From Phorcus lineatus (Eukaryota > Mollusca > Gastropoda > Trochida > Trochidae), in assembly GCA_921293015.1 (NCBI GenBank), contig OV121092.1:33797764-33861763 (forward strand): a stretch of DNA of 64,000 bases, written 5' to 3'. The position numbers and the translations under genes are program-made. The number at the start of each line of letters is the position of its first letter. Within the stretch, counting starts at the first letter, position 1. A model generated the notes under the pieces. The model saw only the letters and a list, made by a program, of their open reading frames with translations. It had not been told where the DNA came from and ran no database searches. Shown here piece by piece: positions 1 through 12,000 of this stretch.

Positions 1-148
1 TGCAATGCTACACTGAATTTCAGCACAGTACTACCCATGGTTTGCTAGTTTCAGCTGTTGAATAGCAACGATAGTGTTGTGGGCTCCCTGCAATAATACT
101 AGCAACTGTTGTATATGTTAAATACTCTTGAAAGCAGCATTAAAGGGT
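1..148 (+). mobile_element. 3' part of a tRNA-type SINE
   Basis: The window opens inside a SINE. The sequence matches, with many changes, the 3' half of the copies at 13786 and 18323, including CCCTGCAATAATACTAGCA and a degraded form of the GCGGCGTTAAA end. It stops where LINE coding sequence begins, so it probably interrupts the LINE. Confidence 0.75.
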
Positions 149-151
149 AAA

Positions 152-1010
152 ATATTCAATACTATCAAAACTCTGTATGAAAATAATTCATGTACTGTGA
201 GAGTAAATGACTTTATGACACAATTTTTCTCTGTAAAAAGAGGAGTAAAACAAGGATGCGTACTATAGCCAACATTGTTCTCACTGTATATCAACGACTT
301 AGCGGAGGAGATTCAGGGAAGTGAAAATGGTGTATGGAATGGATAGACAATATAAGTGTTGCTATTTTGCTTTACGCTGATGATATCGTTTTGATGGCGC
401 CAAGTGAGACCAAACTGCAACAGATGTTAAATTTGGTATCCGAATGGTGCTCGAAATAGAGACTTTCAATAAACAAAGAAAAAACAAAAATTATTCATTT
501 TAGAAATAGAAAGGTGCCCTTAACAAATTTTGACTTTTATTGTGGTGAAGCCGAGTTGGCCCATGCTACATCGTATAAATATCTCGGAATGTGGTTCGAG
601 GAACATTTAGATATGAAGTATACTGTTCTAGAAATATCTAAAAGTGCAAACAGAGCTCTCTCTGTACTTACTACAAAATATCATCAATGTGGAGGTATGG
701 CTTACGATGTTTTTACCAAGCTATTTGAAACTACTGTTGAACCTGTTCTCATGTATGGAGCACCTATCTGGGGACTTTCATCACAACGCCTAATTCACAA
801 AATACAAAATAGAGCTTGCAGATTTTTCTTAGGAGTTCAACGGAATACTCCGAATGTTGCTGTGCAAGGAGAAATGGGATGGATATCATGCTTCACGAAA
901 CAAAGGATAGCCGCAGTTCGTGCTTACATTAGACTTGACAGAACTGACAGCTCAAGATTGCCTAAGCAACTATTTGATTGGTCAAAACGCCGAAAAAAAT
1001 CATTTGTATT
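152..1010 (+). mobile_element. LINE reverse transcriptase fragment
   Basis: Translation shows the palm of a non-LTR reverse transcriptase: SVKRGVKQGC near 232-261, then a catalytic box in LLYADDIVLM near 370-400, then SINKEKTKIIHF and SYKYLGMWFEEHLDMKY. The frame is closed by stops in at least three places up to about position 460, but stays open from 514 to the next insertion. The 5' part lies outside the window. The clade was not decided. Confidence 0.88.
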
Positions 1011-1184
1011 CAGGGATTGGGAAAGACACCCTGGACAATGGGCCATTTTTAGGGCTTTTAGTCATTTCCAGAATTTTTAATGGGCCATTCCCCATAGTAG
1101 CAATGGTAAAATTACTGATTTGAATGGGCCATTTTTTCATCCAATGTGCAAAATGGCCCATGGCCCTGCCTTTCCCAATCCCTG
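1011..1184 (+). mobile_element. Small TIR element (MITE A) inside the LINE
   Basis: A 174-bp insertion bounded by CAGGGATTGGGAAAG and its inverse CTTTCCCAATCCCTG. LINE coding resumes right after it. The CAGGG end is compatible with a hAT-type non-autonomous element, but I cannot see a clean target duplication. A longer inverted relative lies at 5446-5730. Confidence 0.85.
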
Positions 1185-1840
1185 GTATGTAACGTTGAAA
1201 AGATGTGCAGACGGACAAATATTTTTAATTTACTCCATGCTCCTGGATCAGTTAATAACGTGATGTATGCTCTAAAGAAGAAACTAAGACAGCAGGTTAA
1301 GATGGAATGGTTTACAGAATTATGGAATGACAAGAATACAGAAAATGGAAATAAACTAAGAACATATAGACTATACAAGAAAGACCTAAAAACAGAAACT
1401 TATATTAGATGTATTACATCTCGACAAAAAAGAAAGACATTAAGTCGATTTAGATGTGGCTCCCTACCTCTGCATATTGAAACTGGACGTTTTTGTAAAC
1501 CCCCTACACCTATTCACTTGAGAACCTGCCCCTTTTGCGGAAGCGTTGAAAACGAAATACATTTCTTGTATGAATGCGATTTTTATAATGATTTAACATA
1601 CGAGTATTCAACTTAGTTCCTGAATTAAAAGATAGACCTATGAATGATGTTAATTACGTATTATGTAATATATTGAGCATTCATAACCCTGAGTTTATCA
1701 AAGTACTAGCTTATAGCATAACAAAAATGTTTTATGGACTCATTCTATTTACAAATGGGTAATTTTCAGCTTTTTATTATCACTATTTTAAGTTTTATGC
1801 TTTTAACTATAGCATATTTCATTCACATTCAACGCTTCAG
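1185..1840 (+). mobile_element. LINE C-terminal region
   Basis: The LINE protein continues after MITE A with QVKMEWFTELWND, RFRCGSLPLHIETGRFC and a zinc-knuckle-like CPFCGSVENEIHFLYEC, a common C-terminal arrangement in LINE proteins. A stop follows near 1615, then an AT-rich 3' untranslated part that breaks off at the next insertion. Confidence 0.82.
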
Positions 1841-2499
1841 GTATACCGTATTCGACGTGATAAGCGCCCAGGGCGCTTAAAAAATTGGTAAAAGGGGGCG
1901 CTAATTAAAACGATAAAAATGTCCTCAAGTTTAGTCTTAAAAGTGTTTTCTTACGATACACATGTCTTTGAAATATGGTTTTGTAACTTTCATCATTTTG
2001 TTTTACCAAATTACAAGACTTGATTACACTGAATTGTTTTTTTGTGTTTTATGTAATATATGGTAAATAGTTGAATAATGACTGGGGGTCACAGTGTTTC
2101 CGTTTACCAGCATATGCCGGTAATTTACCGGTAAAAATCACGATTGACCAGTTTATTTTTGGTCAGCCAGTCCTGGGGACCGGCAATATATTTTTAACAG
2201 GATATTCAATAATCAAAATATGACTAAATTTGTTTTCTAAAACATCAAACTTACAGATAAAAAACATAATCGTTTTCAAAACGAAAGCGATACCACTCGG
2301 GAGTTTCGTTTCTATTTTTAGAATAACAGTTAACATCCGTAATCTCAATCCAGTTGTTTTCTTAGCGGCGAGCACTTTGGCGTGAGGACAGGTTATACTG
2401 TAACAGATAGAAATGCCTGTTCAGGGCCAGAGGTAAACTGTATTGGTAGTGAAAAGGGGTAATTTAAGACTTGGTAAGTTTGAAAATTTAGTAATAAAA

Positions 2500-2619
2500 A
2501 TGGCGTCATCAAAGCAGACGACGCTGTTTGGATTCGTTGGGTCAAAAAGAAAGCCTGAAACGAAACCAAACGAAAAAGCACCCACTTGGCTGAGACAGCA
2601 TGGTGGCCTGAAAACGTGA
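2500..2619 (+). pseudogene. N-terminal fragment of a hAT transposase-like protein
   Basis: The frame codes MASSKQTTLFGFVGSKRK, then PETKPNEKAPTWLRQHGG, and stops. The start resembles short N-terminal exons of hAT-type transposases and KIAA1586-like proteins. It is cut off from any catalytic part by the nested element at 2664. Confidence 0.5.
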
Positions 2620-2663
2620 GCCGGGACTTGAATTGAATTTTACACTACAAACGTAAAAGTAAG

Positions 2664-3440
2664 CAGTGTCCATTCCAGGACTGAAAAACAAGGGGGGATT
2701 AGGCCTAGTCGCCCCCTGGTGAAAAAAGAGGGGGGGTTTTAAAAAAGTAGGGGGAGGGGGCAGTTAATTAGTTGCTTTTGAAAACTGTACATTTATGCAA
2801 ACATTTATCGGAAATCACAGAAAATATTTTGTTAAAAGACATCACGCTTCTGAGTCTGAATGTGAATCAAATCGGTCCCGTAAATATGATCAACAAAATA
2901 AGAACCAAAACAAAATTTCACTGATGACAGCATTGATTAGAACAGTATTGATAGAACCAATTATTATAACATATTTTCAAATGAAACCTACGGTCCTACC
3001 TTCATTTGTTAAGAATTAAACTTTGAAAGCTAGATCAAAACACCAGAAATAAAAAGTACAGCGATTTGGTAGATGTTTGTATCAAGCATTATGATAGGCT
3101 TAGATTACGTGATTTTCACAGGAGGGCCAATCACAGATGGTGTTTCATTCTTATGCTATTTTTAGACATGAAATGCATCGGTAACTACTCGCCGCGAGAT
3201 ATGATTTTACGATTGTTTATAAGTTAATTATAGGCCGTATAAAAGTTTTTTAACATCACAACAATACTCTGGGGAAAAAAAGTTTTTATGCAGGGATTAT
3301 ATCTCTATTTAGGCTATAAAATACGAGTCAAAATAACTCTGCGCGACATATCGCGCACTGACTTTTTTATGAGGGGCGATTTGATTTTTTTAGCGTCATG
3401 AGCGTGAATCGCGCGATCGCGCGTCCTAGATTGGACACTG
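2664..3440. mobile_element. Second hAT-like element nested in the first
   Basis: The ends are CAGTGTCCATTCCAGGAC and the inverse GTCCTAGATTGGACACTG; pairing continues one step out as GTAAG and CTTAC. The element is 777 bp with no coding frame I can name. A G-rich tract near 2690-2760 and a GCGC-rich stretch near 3340-3425 lie inside it. Confidence 0.72.
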
Positions 3441-3977
3441 CTTACAGTAAGTAATGGTAATTAATTGAATGTAGAGCAATACTATGTATTAGTGTTCAAT
3501 TTCTACCGTAAACTGATATTGCATGCATGTTACTTTCAGCCAAGACAGAATACGAGACCAAATAATGAAATTAATATAACAAATATTTTTGCATAATCAA
3601 CATTACATTCTGTAACATAATTTAACGTCTTTGGGAATACATAAATGTGGAATTAGAATTTGGCATATAAATGGACTGGTAAAAATTCTTTTGGACTGGT
3701 AAATTTGAGACATACCAGTCCCTCGGACTGGTAAATTTGAAAATCACCGGAAACACTGCCGGGGTCTTGAAATACCCTGTATTCTTCAATTTATACATTT
3801 TTTACTTATTGCAAGACTGAAAAACCTTCTTCGATGAATCAGCTTGCAAGGTAAGCGATGTTGAGAGGTGGGCGCTAAATCAGGACACATATTGTTCAGT
3901 CAAAAACGTGGTGGGTGGGCGCTTATAGGGGAGTGGGCGGTTATTAAGTCGAATACGATATATATATATATATATAT

Positions 3978-4376
3978 TAAGGGTGCGCGGTATTATCGGT
4001 ATATCGGTATATTGCAATATAGGAACAACACGATGCGTACATCCAATATATCGGAAGTCATAAAATTTACAATTTCCATGTAAAATTGCAGAGAAACGTG
4101 ACAAGAGAAAATGTGATTTTACCGAAAGTTGTAAACAATGTGTGAACTCGCCAGGTGAAAATAGCACAGACATGTTAAAAGTCCGAAATCAATCACTGAG
4201 TTATCTTACTTTACAAAACGATGGCCAGTGGAGCATTGATCACTGATATAATTACTGCTATTTAGTCAAGAGAGCATGCAAAAAAATGAAATATGAAAAG
4301 TACCAATATATTGCAATACGCTTTTCTGTATCGTAATATATTGCTATACGAAATTGAGGGGCGATACCCATCCTTA
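3978..4376. mobile_element. hAT-like MITE with ATATATAT duplication
   Basis: Ends TAAGGGTGCGCGGTAT and ATACCCATCCTTA are imperfect inverted repeats, followed inside by GGTATATCGGTATA-type sequence often seen in hAT ends. ATATATAT borders both sides, but the region is TA-rich so this is weak support. Length 399 bp. Confidence 0.7.
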
Positions 4377-4399
4377 ATATATATAATATATATATAACG

Positions 4400-4690
4400 C
4401 CTCATTATATTTTTATTATATTTTGTATTTATTTTTGTATTTATTTATTCATACATATTTGGTAATATAATTATCTTATCATTTTACGGGCATTTAATTA
4501 ACAATATTTTATCATTATTTTAAAAATATGTCTTATGATAAATTTAATGCTATATTGCCAGTGTCTCATAAGCCAATTTATGGCTGGATGTCAGTTTTTA
4601 CTCATGTATAATTATTATGTATATAGCTTTTTGTAACTGACATGTGACACTTAAATAAAATACTTCTGTCTGTCTGTCTGTCTGTCATTA
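4400..4690 (+). mobile_element. LINE 3' UTR and tail
   Basis: An AT-rich stretch leads to AAATAAAATACT and a (TCTG)n run at 4665-4686, a usual LINE ending. It probably is the displaced end of the LINE that starts at 152, cut off by the insertions at 1846 and 3978. Confidence 0.55.
4665..4686 (+). repeat. (TCTG)n microsatellite
   Basis: Five and a half TCTG units, probably the simple tail of the LINE. Confidence 0.9.
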
Positions 4691-5265
4691 AACCCCAAAT
4701 ATTGGTGTGACAGGCTGTCTAACCTCAAACTTTCCTCCGCATTCCATAAACCAGTATAATTCAGGGAATCTCAAATTTTTAGATTTTCGTCTCGTTAAGT
4801 TGGAGCATAAGATTTGTAAATGTCATTATCCTTCTCCACATAGGGGCATGGCCTGGGTTCAGTTAATAATAGTCACTTTTGTACAACCATTTCCATGCAC
4901 AAAAGCACACAAGTTCTATTCTAACCCTGATTTAAAAATACACTTATATACTCGGTGTGTTTGCTCATCTATGGGTTCATACTTTCCAATGTTCAGGTAC
5001 CCATTTTTCAGCATTGTAGAATGAATGCAATGTGAATGAGGTGTCTTAACTCTGTATCTGGTAAGATATCATATGTAACTCCCAGGTCACTCACCTACCA
5101 ACTTTTAAATTTGTGTTACTTAAAACATCTTCTAAGGTCAATGCCTAGCATCTTTTATTTAACAGCGAACTACTAAACTGACATGACTTAACCAATTTCT
5201 ATTAATGTAACGTTGTAACTAAGTCCATAACTTACTGACTCAGAAAACATTTTTTAACCAGAATA
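4691..5265. other. Unassigned stretch upstream of boule
   Basis: No coding exon, RNA gene or repeat border is recognisable. A first boule exon or promoter could lie here, but nothing specific supports it. Confidence 0.3.
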
Positions 5266-5812
5266 GATTGAAATTGTTTTCAGAGCATTGTTCGAAAACC
5301 ATATGAATTGGAAACTTCTAATTTGTTATGAATATTACCTATTGGGCGTTAATGTGTGCCCTGGGTGCCAATAATTTTAGAACTTTGGACAAAAAAACAA
5401 TTTGTTTTGTTTCCAGAGCTTTTCTTGAAAACTATATGACTAGGATAGGGATTGGGAAAGGTAGGAGCCATTGTTCATTTAGCACATTGGATGGAAAAAA
5501 TGAAGTTTTCCATAACTTTCCATGTTTCTGATAATAACCATTTTCCTGATATGTTTGGGAAATTTTTTTTCCGAATGATTTGCAGGGATTGGAAAAGATA
5601 GGAAAAAATGGCCGATTCAAATTAGAAATTTTACCATTGCTACTAAGGGGAATGGCCCATTCACAAATAATGAAAATGACTAAAATGTCTAGAAATGGCC
5701 CATTGTTAAAGGTGTCTTTCCCAATCCCTGGATTTGTATTACATAAAAGCAGATGGGGTACGCGAGATGTGCTCACTATTGCCTTGTTTCATTTACAAGT
5801 GTTAACCTTGTT
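5266..5812 (+). repeat. Dispersed molluscan-type repeat, copy 1, interrupted by MITE B
   Basis: Shares, in order, GGAAACTTC-AATTTGTT, TTTCTTGAAAACTA and TGTGCTCAC-TTGCC motifs with 12610-13140. The copy is split by the element at 5446-5730. Its class is unknown to me. Confidence 0.6.
5446..5730 (-). mobile_element. Small TIR element (MITE B)
   Basis: This is the reverse complement of MITE A at 1011 over both ends, with about 110 extra bases in the middle (about 5500-5605). Inside the extra part the end motif CAGGGATTGGAAAAG recurs at 5582, so the copy may be a fusion of two elements or an element that inserted next to another. The left terminal base differs from the CAGGG consensus. Confidence 0.8.
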
Positions 5813-5947
5813 TTAATAAATCATAAATGACTCGTATTGCTCTAGTTTTGTATTGAGCCATTCATTTTGAATGTCAACTAGCTAAGATATAGAGATAAAA
5901 ACATGCGTACTGAACTGATGTTTTAATCTTTGTTTTTATTGTTTCAG

Positions 5948-6067
5948 TCATCTGCAGATGTTTCCCCTTGCACCACCCCAAGTGGCACTCCATTAAGTGG
6001 CAATCATGCACCAAAATTTGGTACAGTCATTCCAAACAGGATATTTGTAGGGGGTATTGCAGCCAAT
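5948..6067 (+). CDS. BOLL: boule exon 1 seen: N-terminal linker and RNP2
   Basis: The acceptor is ttgtttcag before 5948 and the donor is gtaagt at 6068. The exon starts and ends in phase 0 and codes 40 residues, beginning SSADVSPC and ending IFVGGIAAN. The S/T/P-rich lead and the APKFGTVIPNR stretch match the region before the RRM in boule proteins. It needs an upstream coding exon carrying the start codon. Confidence 0.93.
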
Positions 6068-9000
6068 GTAAGTAGTGCTGTAAGTATTCAATCTTCCATT
6101 GCTTAGCATGCTGCCCTTAGTTAGTCCCAGCATGTATACAGCTCTTTGTTCTTCCCAATTTTCTTTGACCCTCAGGGTAGGAAAAAATGACAACAAACAT
6201 TACAGGCACTAGTGCACGCTTTTACGGTTTAAATTGGCTATTTTAAGGTTTAAGAGGACTTATGCATTCACTTAAGCTTTCTATCGATGCAAAGAAATAT
6301 TAAAAATTCTTTACAGTTGACCTGCAATCAACAAAGAAAAAGTTTAGACAGCCGCTGTCGGCTTGCACATATAAAAAATATATGGTTAGCTGTGCACGAA
6401 CGGATAAATCATGGACAGTTGAACACGGCTGAACTAGTATTATGTGCAGCTTTTGAATTTACCTGAACTCTGAACTGAGAACAAAGAATGAAATATGTTT
6501 TATGAAAGCAATGTTGTAAATAAACCTATTTAATAACACAGCATTAGCATTGTTATTAGATTGACCAAAGCGGCTGCCATTTCCACTATTCTGTTTGTAA
6601 GCAAAATTTTAATATTTCCGATATTGTAGTTCATGTTGATTTAAAGTTACATTGCATTAAATGCTTCCGGCCTTAAAAAATCAACTTTACTACCTGAATA
6701 CGTAAATATTTGTTAAATAGCTTACGAGGAAGATTACTTGAGTGAGGGTCGTGAGTAATATCGAGAGATATGCAATAATTGTGCATTCGATGTGTTGACA
6801 AAATATTGGTGTGCACTAATGCGTTTAAAATGATGGCCGTTGTATTTCGGCTCATTAGAACTGATGGTCTTGCTGCTAATGGCATAACATGGCATTGGCT
6901 CGTGAACTCTGCACTTAAACTTATTTTCATCTTCTCCAGAAGCAATAGGTCTAGAAAGTTGTGTTGGGTTCAAAATTATCACTTGTCTGCTGGCCCATGG
7001 TTTTTGTAAAAGAAACTGGGATAGTCAGGTGAAGTAACAGGTAGTCCGAAAGTTTAGAAGATATCAGTGAAATGCATTTGGCTAGCTGGAATGTTCGGAT
7101 TTTACAAGCTCTGCAGTAAGTACATGAAGTACACAAGTCAGTCAGACTAGCTGACCTCTAATCCAACATGCCAAGTCTGAATTTAACCAACAATTGGCAA
7201 GCGGGCAGGCAGCTATATTGAACACTGCTGAGGAGTTACAAAGCGATTTTTCTATTTTTTCCCTTCCTACTAACCAATCTATATACCTCTACTTTTGTGC
7301 ACATGATTTCAAATTAAAAAACTAAATTAATTTTTTCCTTCTTAAAATCATTTTCAGACGACCGAGGCAGAGTTAAAACAGTTTTTCACAGCGTATGGTG
7401 CAGTAAAGGATACCAAAATAATTGCAGATAGAGCTGGAGTATCCAAAGGGTATGTTTGTACTTTGAATTCAAGTTTGTCAGAAGATTTATGTCTTATCCA
7501 TGATAATAGTTTGATTAGATTGATTCTGTTTTATTTACCTTGATCAGCAGATTATAGTTGTCTATTTCTGTGTGAAATATATACAGCAGATTGACATTTA
7601 AAATCTAATATTAAACTAGTGTAATGCGTCTTCATTATTTGTGACAAGCTTCATTATTTGTGACAATCTTGATGTGTAGATCATGATGTGAAGCATGTTA
7701 CGAATGGTCTGATGGCGACTAAAATCTTTTTGAAAAGGTAATTTGGCCAATGGGTAATCAAAATTTTTAATTTGCTGACCCTGTTACTGTTACTACTGTA
7801 GCCCCTTATGAGCATTGGGGGGCCTGGGAATCTATATTCATCTTCTCCTGAACAAAATAGCCTAGAAGGCTGAAATCTTGTACAAGGGCCTTGGCCAATG
7901 GGGAAAGTTTAAAAGTGTACACTTACTGAAACTCTGGCCCTTAATGAGGGTCTGTATCTTTTGTATACTGAAACCTTGGCAAATAAAGATTATTTATCCC
8001 CCGACCAAAGGTTTTGGGTGTATACAGTTTTCATTCTAGGATTTAATATCACAGTATCTCCATTATCCCATAAGTTCCAGTAATAATCCGGTGAAAAATA
8101 TGACTGTCCTGATTTCGATAAAACTCTAGAAAATGATGTCTGATAAAAAAAAGTTTTCAATCCAAATAATTTCACTAAAATAAACTTATAACGAGTGATC
8201 TAAAATAAAATGATACAGTGAGAATCTATGGAGTTTTGAAATCCCGTTTGCTCAAAAAAGGATGTGATAAAATCATTCAGATATTTTAAGCTGAGTTTAT
8301 TGTTCTCTGTGCAAATGGTCGTGGTAACTGGTTAAATTGTTATTGAAATTCAATCTGTTTTCCACCAATACCGAATCTAACCTGTGCTCATACGAATAGG
8401 TTTAGCTGAATATACTGTTCTTGATGATTGGTTATTTTCTGATCAATTCCGATTATAAACACATTTCAACTTTGAAGTAGCAGATGAATCTTTCGACTGA
8501 ATTTGGAGGTAAAATGGTACCCTGAAGTCTAAGTGATGGTAGAAAACAAAAGTTTTATTTAGTGTTCGAATTTAATGTAGTCGTTAAACAACTGCTGATA
8601 GTTATGAAACAGACCTAGTACTTCTAGTTGTAGACTATCTGTTGTTTGATAATTTAGATCAATTTCACAATACATGAATTTATATCCTCCCTTGGAAGAG
8701 TGTGAAAAATAAAACTTTCTTTTCACTTTTAGATACGTCACAACTTTCCCCAAAGATCATAATAAAAACCTGAATTGATTTTTCAATGTCCTTCCTTTTA
8801 CAACAAATGAAAAGAGAAAGATACCTTAATCATCGTAAATTCGCTCAAATAGTAAAACTAGTTCAGTTGTTTGATTTTCTAAAACACCTACATTTACATG
8901 TTTTTGAAATTCATGTCCATTTATACCCATAGAAAAATTAAACAAATGTTATGGGAAAAATCACTGCAGGGGAATAATAGATGGTGTTTAAGCCAAATTT

Positions 9001-12000
9001 TGAAAAGATAAATGGACATCAAACTATATCGGACATCAATGACAAATTTGAAGAACATGATCTGTTAGCATTTCATGTTATTTGACATGAATTTTGATAT
9101 CAAAATGTGTACAAAAAGAATTCATCCTTACCTGACATTTGTAGAAATATAACCTTACAGAAATAAAAAGTGACATACCAACACACAAAAATGTGTATGT
9201 TGATAGAAAAGTTGAGAAATGTCCATCAATCTGTCGCCCTTATTCTCCTAAGAGGGTCCTTGGACTAGTCCATCATTGTGTTTGTTGAGAAAATGAAGAA
9301 TAAATGGTATTACATTCAAGATTGAAAAAATAAACAGGTAGCTTATTGCTAGCTATCGCCACTAATGGCTGAAATATTGCCCAAGCGGTGTTAAACAATA
9401 ACTCACTCACTATTGCTAGCTAAATATACCTGAAAGGTCAGATTGGCTTATGGCATGTCCTGTTGTCTGTAAAATTTTCACAATTTCGACCTCTCCTAAA
9501 TTGCTTCAACACCAAAGCTGAACTTTAGTAGAGGTTTACCTTGCTCCTAGGTGATCCTAATTTGTACAAATGGGAATGACCCAAAAATCAAATATTGGCA
9601 TGGCAGGCTTTTCCCCTAAAACCATTATAAATCTTTTTTCTACACCCTCAAATTATCTTTCAGCTATTTCTGAGAAACTTTCAATGCTAGGAATTAACTA
9701 AAGATAATGTCAGTCCGAAAGTTGTAGAGCCGATATGTAGAAATCAAAACAGCATTCATATGGGTGTGTTGGCTGTCAAACTATTTCCTGAAACAATCAC
9801 GTGTCTTTGAACTTGTATCAGTACTTTGTTGTTGTGATGCTATTCCAAATAAACACGAGACTGTAAGAAGATGCTTTTGATTTTGATAAAAAGGAAGATG
9901 GAATATAGACAGATATGAATCATTGTAGGCCTCGATGTCCTGGAAAGAGATAATTGGGTGAAAGTTTTAAATAACTTTTTCGAAACAAAACCTTTTTTAT
10001 TTTTGTTAATTATTAAAATACATGATCTCCTTTTTGGTAAGGGCTAAACTTTTCACTGATGTATCTCGATACATCAACTAAGATACGATAAACAATATAG
10101 AAATGTTGAAAATCAATTTGTCATGATTCGTTTAACCATACATAATATCTTCATGATCATAATAATGAAACTAAAATTAATATCCGATTTCAGTAACATG
10201 TTATAAATCTACCTTCTTCATAGAATCTGTCGTTAGGTTGTGCACGTTGTTGTTTTTTGCCGGTGATGAATGTATTAAGCACAGTTTATTTTGGACTGTC
10301 AAACTTCAGGAAGGGCGTCAATTCAAAATAAATGTGGATCATCAAGAGCTAATAATTGAAAGAAAATAAGTCGTAGACATATTCTTAGGAACGTCTTTCA
10401 GAAATTATTTTATGAGACAAATAGACATAACAAAAAGATAGTATAATTTTTGCAAAAGACGCTTGGAGAATGCAAACACCATTTAGATTTGTCAATCAAA
10501 TATCAGCATCTCAAAACAATGGAGATATATCTGATTTCAAGGAAGAAAATGAAGGGGTTTAACTTATTATCATCTTTATACTTTATATAAATTTTCCAAA
10601 TTTAAATTCTTTTAAAAATTGTGTATATCAGGTTTCGGCCCAAACTGAATGATTTTGCGACAATGTGAAATATATCCATTGTTGTTTCCATAGAAAAATC
10701 TATTTGATGACTATTTTCAAATACAAAGTTTGTTTTCCTTACAATAATCATTCATTAACATTTCACCTAATTTTAACAACATTTAATCTGTACATTCCCT
10801 TGGTATTCCTCTGCAAAATTAAACAATTGAATTCCGGGAAGGAAAATAACATAAGTTACTGATCTTGTATATGAAATATGTAGTATTGGAAATAATAGGA
10901 CCACATGCATATTACGATGAAGAGTTTTTTCTTAGTACTGTCTTTAACAAACGTGTTGCTGTAATAGTTGTTACTTTAATAAGTACATATGGATCATTAC
11001 GAAATAAAAATTAAATTTATGTAAAGTTCGGTGAAAGAGAAGTTTCTTTTAAGCACAAAAAGTTTACATCGCGTTGTTGTTTGCCTTCAGCCAATCAGAG
11101 TTGCCGTTGTACTGGTTTTGTTTTTTCTAACCAATAACATCATTCCTAATGAACTTTCGTTTGTCCACGACTGAAACTGGTAATAGATGCGAGCTGGAAA
11201 AGCTGTCTATTTCACTCAAGTCAGCAGTTAAACAGTCCTTTTCTTTAAAAAATGTTTGGAGTCTTTGGACTTTATGTTACTTAGAGGTAATAGACTTTAA
11301 ACTGTCAACTAATTCTCTAAAGATATTTCTTAACAAAGTTCAAAAATTTTGTGAAAAATTAATGTTTGTATTGAAAAGTGTAGTTGTTGGGTACAGTCAC
11401 AAAGAGACTAGCAAATTTATCACTGATAATTTAGACATACTTATGTATTATGTCCCTCGCAAAGCTTTCTGTGTCCGTGATTCTGTAATTGGAAATCCGA
11501 AATGCTTTCGTTTCCTAACCATATTCACTACTCAATATTTTTTTTTAAGAAACTTGGTATGTGGCTAGGTCTAGTGGTGGCGTGGTACCATTTGCTATGT
11601 TGGTTATTCTTAATTTTTCATTTTACTTGGTTTCCATTGAAACAATTTGAACTAAGTGCATATTGGGGGCTGAGATGCTGATGATGATATTTAATGACTG
11701 TGTGTAATATATTAACTTTTTTATTATATGTTTGGCATGGATTGTTTCTGGTAAAAGTGGCAATAAGATGATTTGGTTGGATTAAAAGTTTAGTAGGGGG
11801 ACATCACTGTGCATTACATGCACATATTTGTAGGTTAGAAACAGAAAAGGTTAATGATAATTTTATGATTTTCTATGCTTTGATAAAATTTGGTGTATGT
11901 TGAAATACATATTGATGCAATTTTGAAAATCATTTGGCCAATGGGCCGACTTAAGTGAAAACCTGGATGCATCCCTGCTTGTCAAGTTTTTTCCATTTCA

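Larger units (their letters stand above)
2092..3758 (+). mobile_element. hAT element nested in the TIR transposon
   Basis: Terminal inverted repeats CAGTGTTTCCG and CGGAAACACTG with subterminal repeats of ACTGGTAAATTTG type. The 8-bp flanks (tgggggtc and ccggggtc) agree at 6 of 8 positions. A 39-codon frame at 2500-2619 starts MASSKQTTLFGFVGSKRK, the style of start seen in hAT-derived proteins. It runs into a possible donor (gtgagc) at 2616, with a possible acceptor (tactttcag) ending near 3539. No transposase core is seen. Confidence 0.8.
1846..3958. mobile_element. 2.1-kb TIR DNA transposon inserted in the LINE 3' end
   Basis: The ends are near-perfect inverted repeats, CCGTATTCGAC on the left and GTCGAATACGA on the right, extending as imperfect pairing into CGCCC-rich sequence. 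TATA flanks both sides, which suggests a TA or TATA target duplication. No transposase of its own is visible, so it is probably non-autonomous. It carries two further nested elements. I do not name the superfamily. Confidence 0.75.

Noticed and set aside
1146-1616. 156-codon frame as a separate gene
   Set aside because: Its start lies in MITE A and the rest is the LINE C-terminal region.
3868-4173. Frames on both strands near 4 kb
   Set aside because: They cross the TIR-element end and the hAT-like MITE and resemble no protein.
4691-5900. First exon of boule with the start codon
   Set aside because: I searched for an ATG-led frame ending at a donor in a phase that fits exon 1 seen, and found nothing convincing; it probably lies left of the window or is non-obvious.
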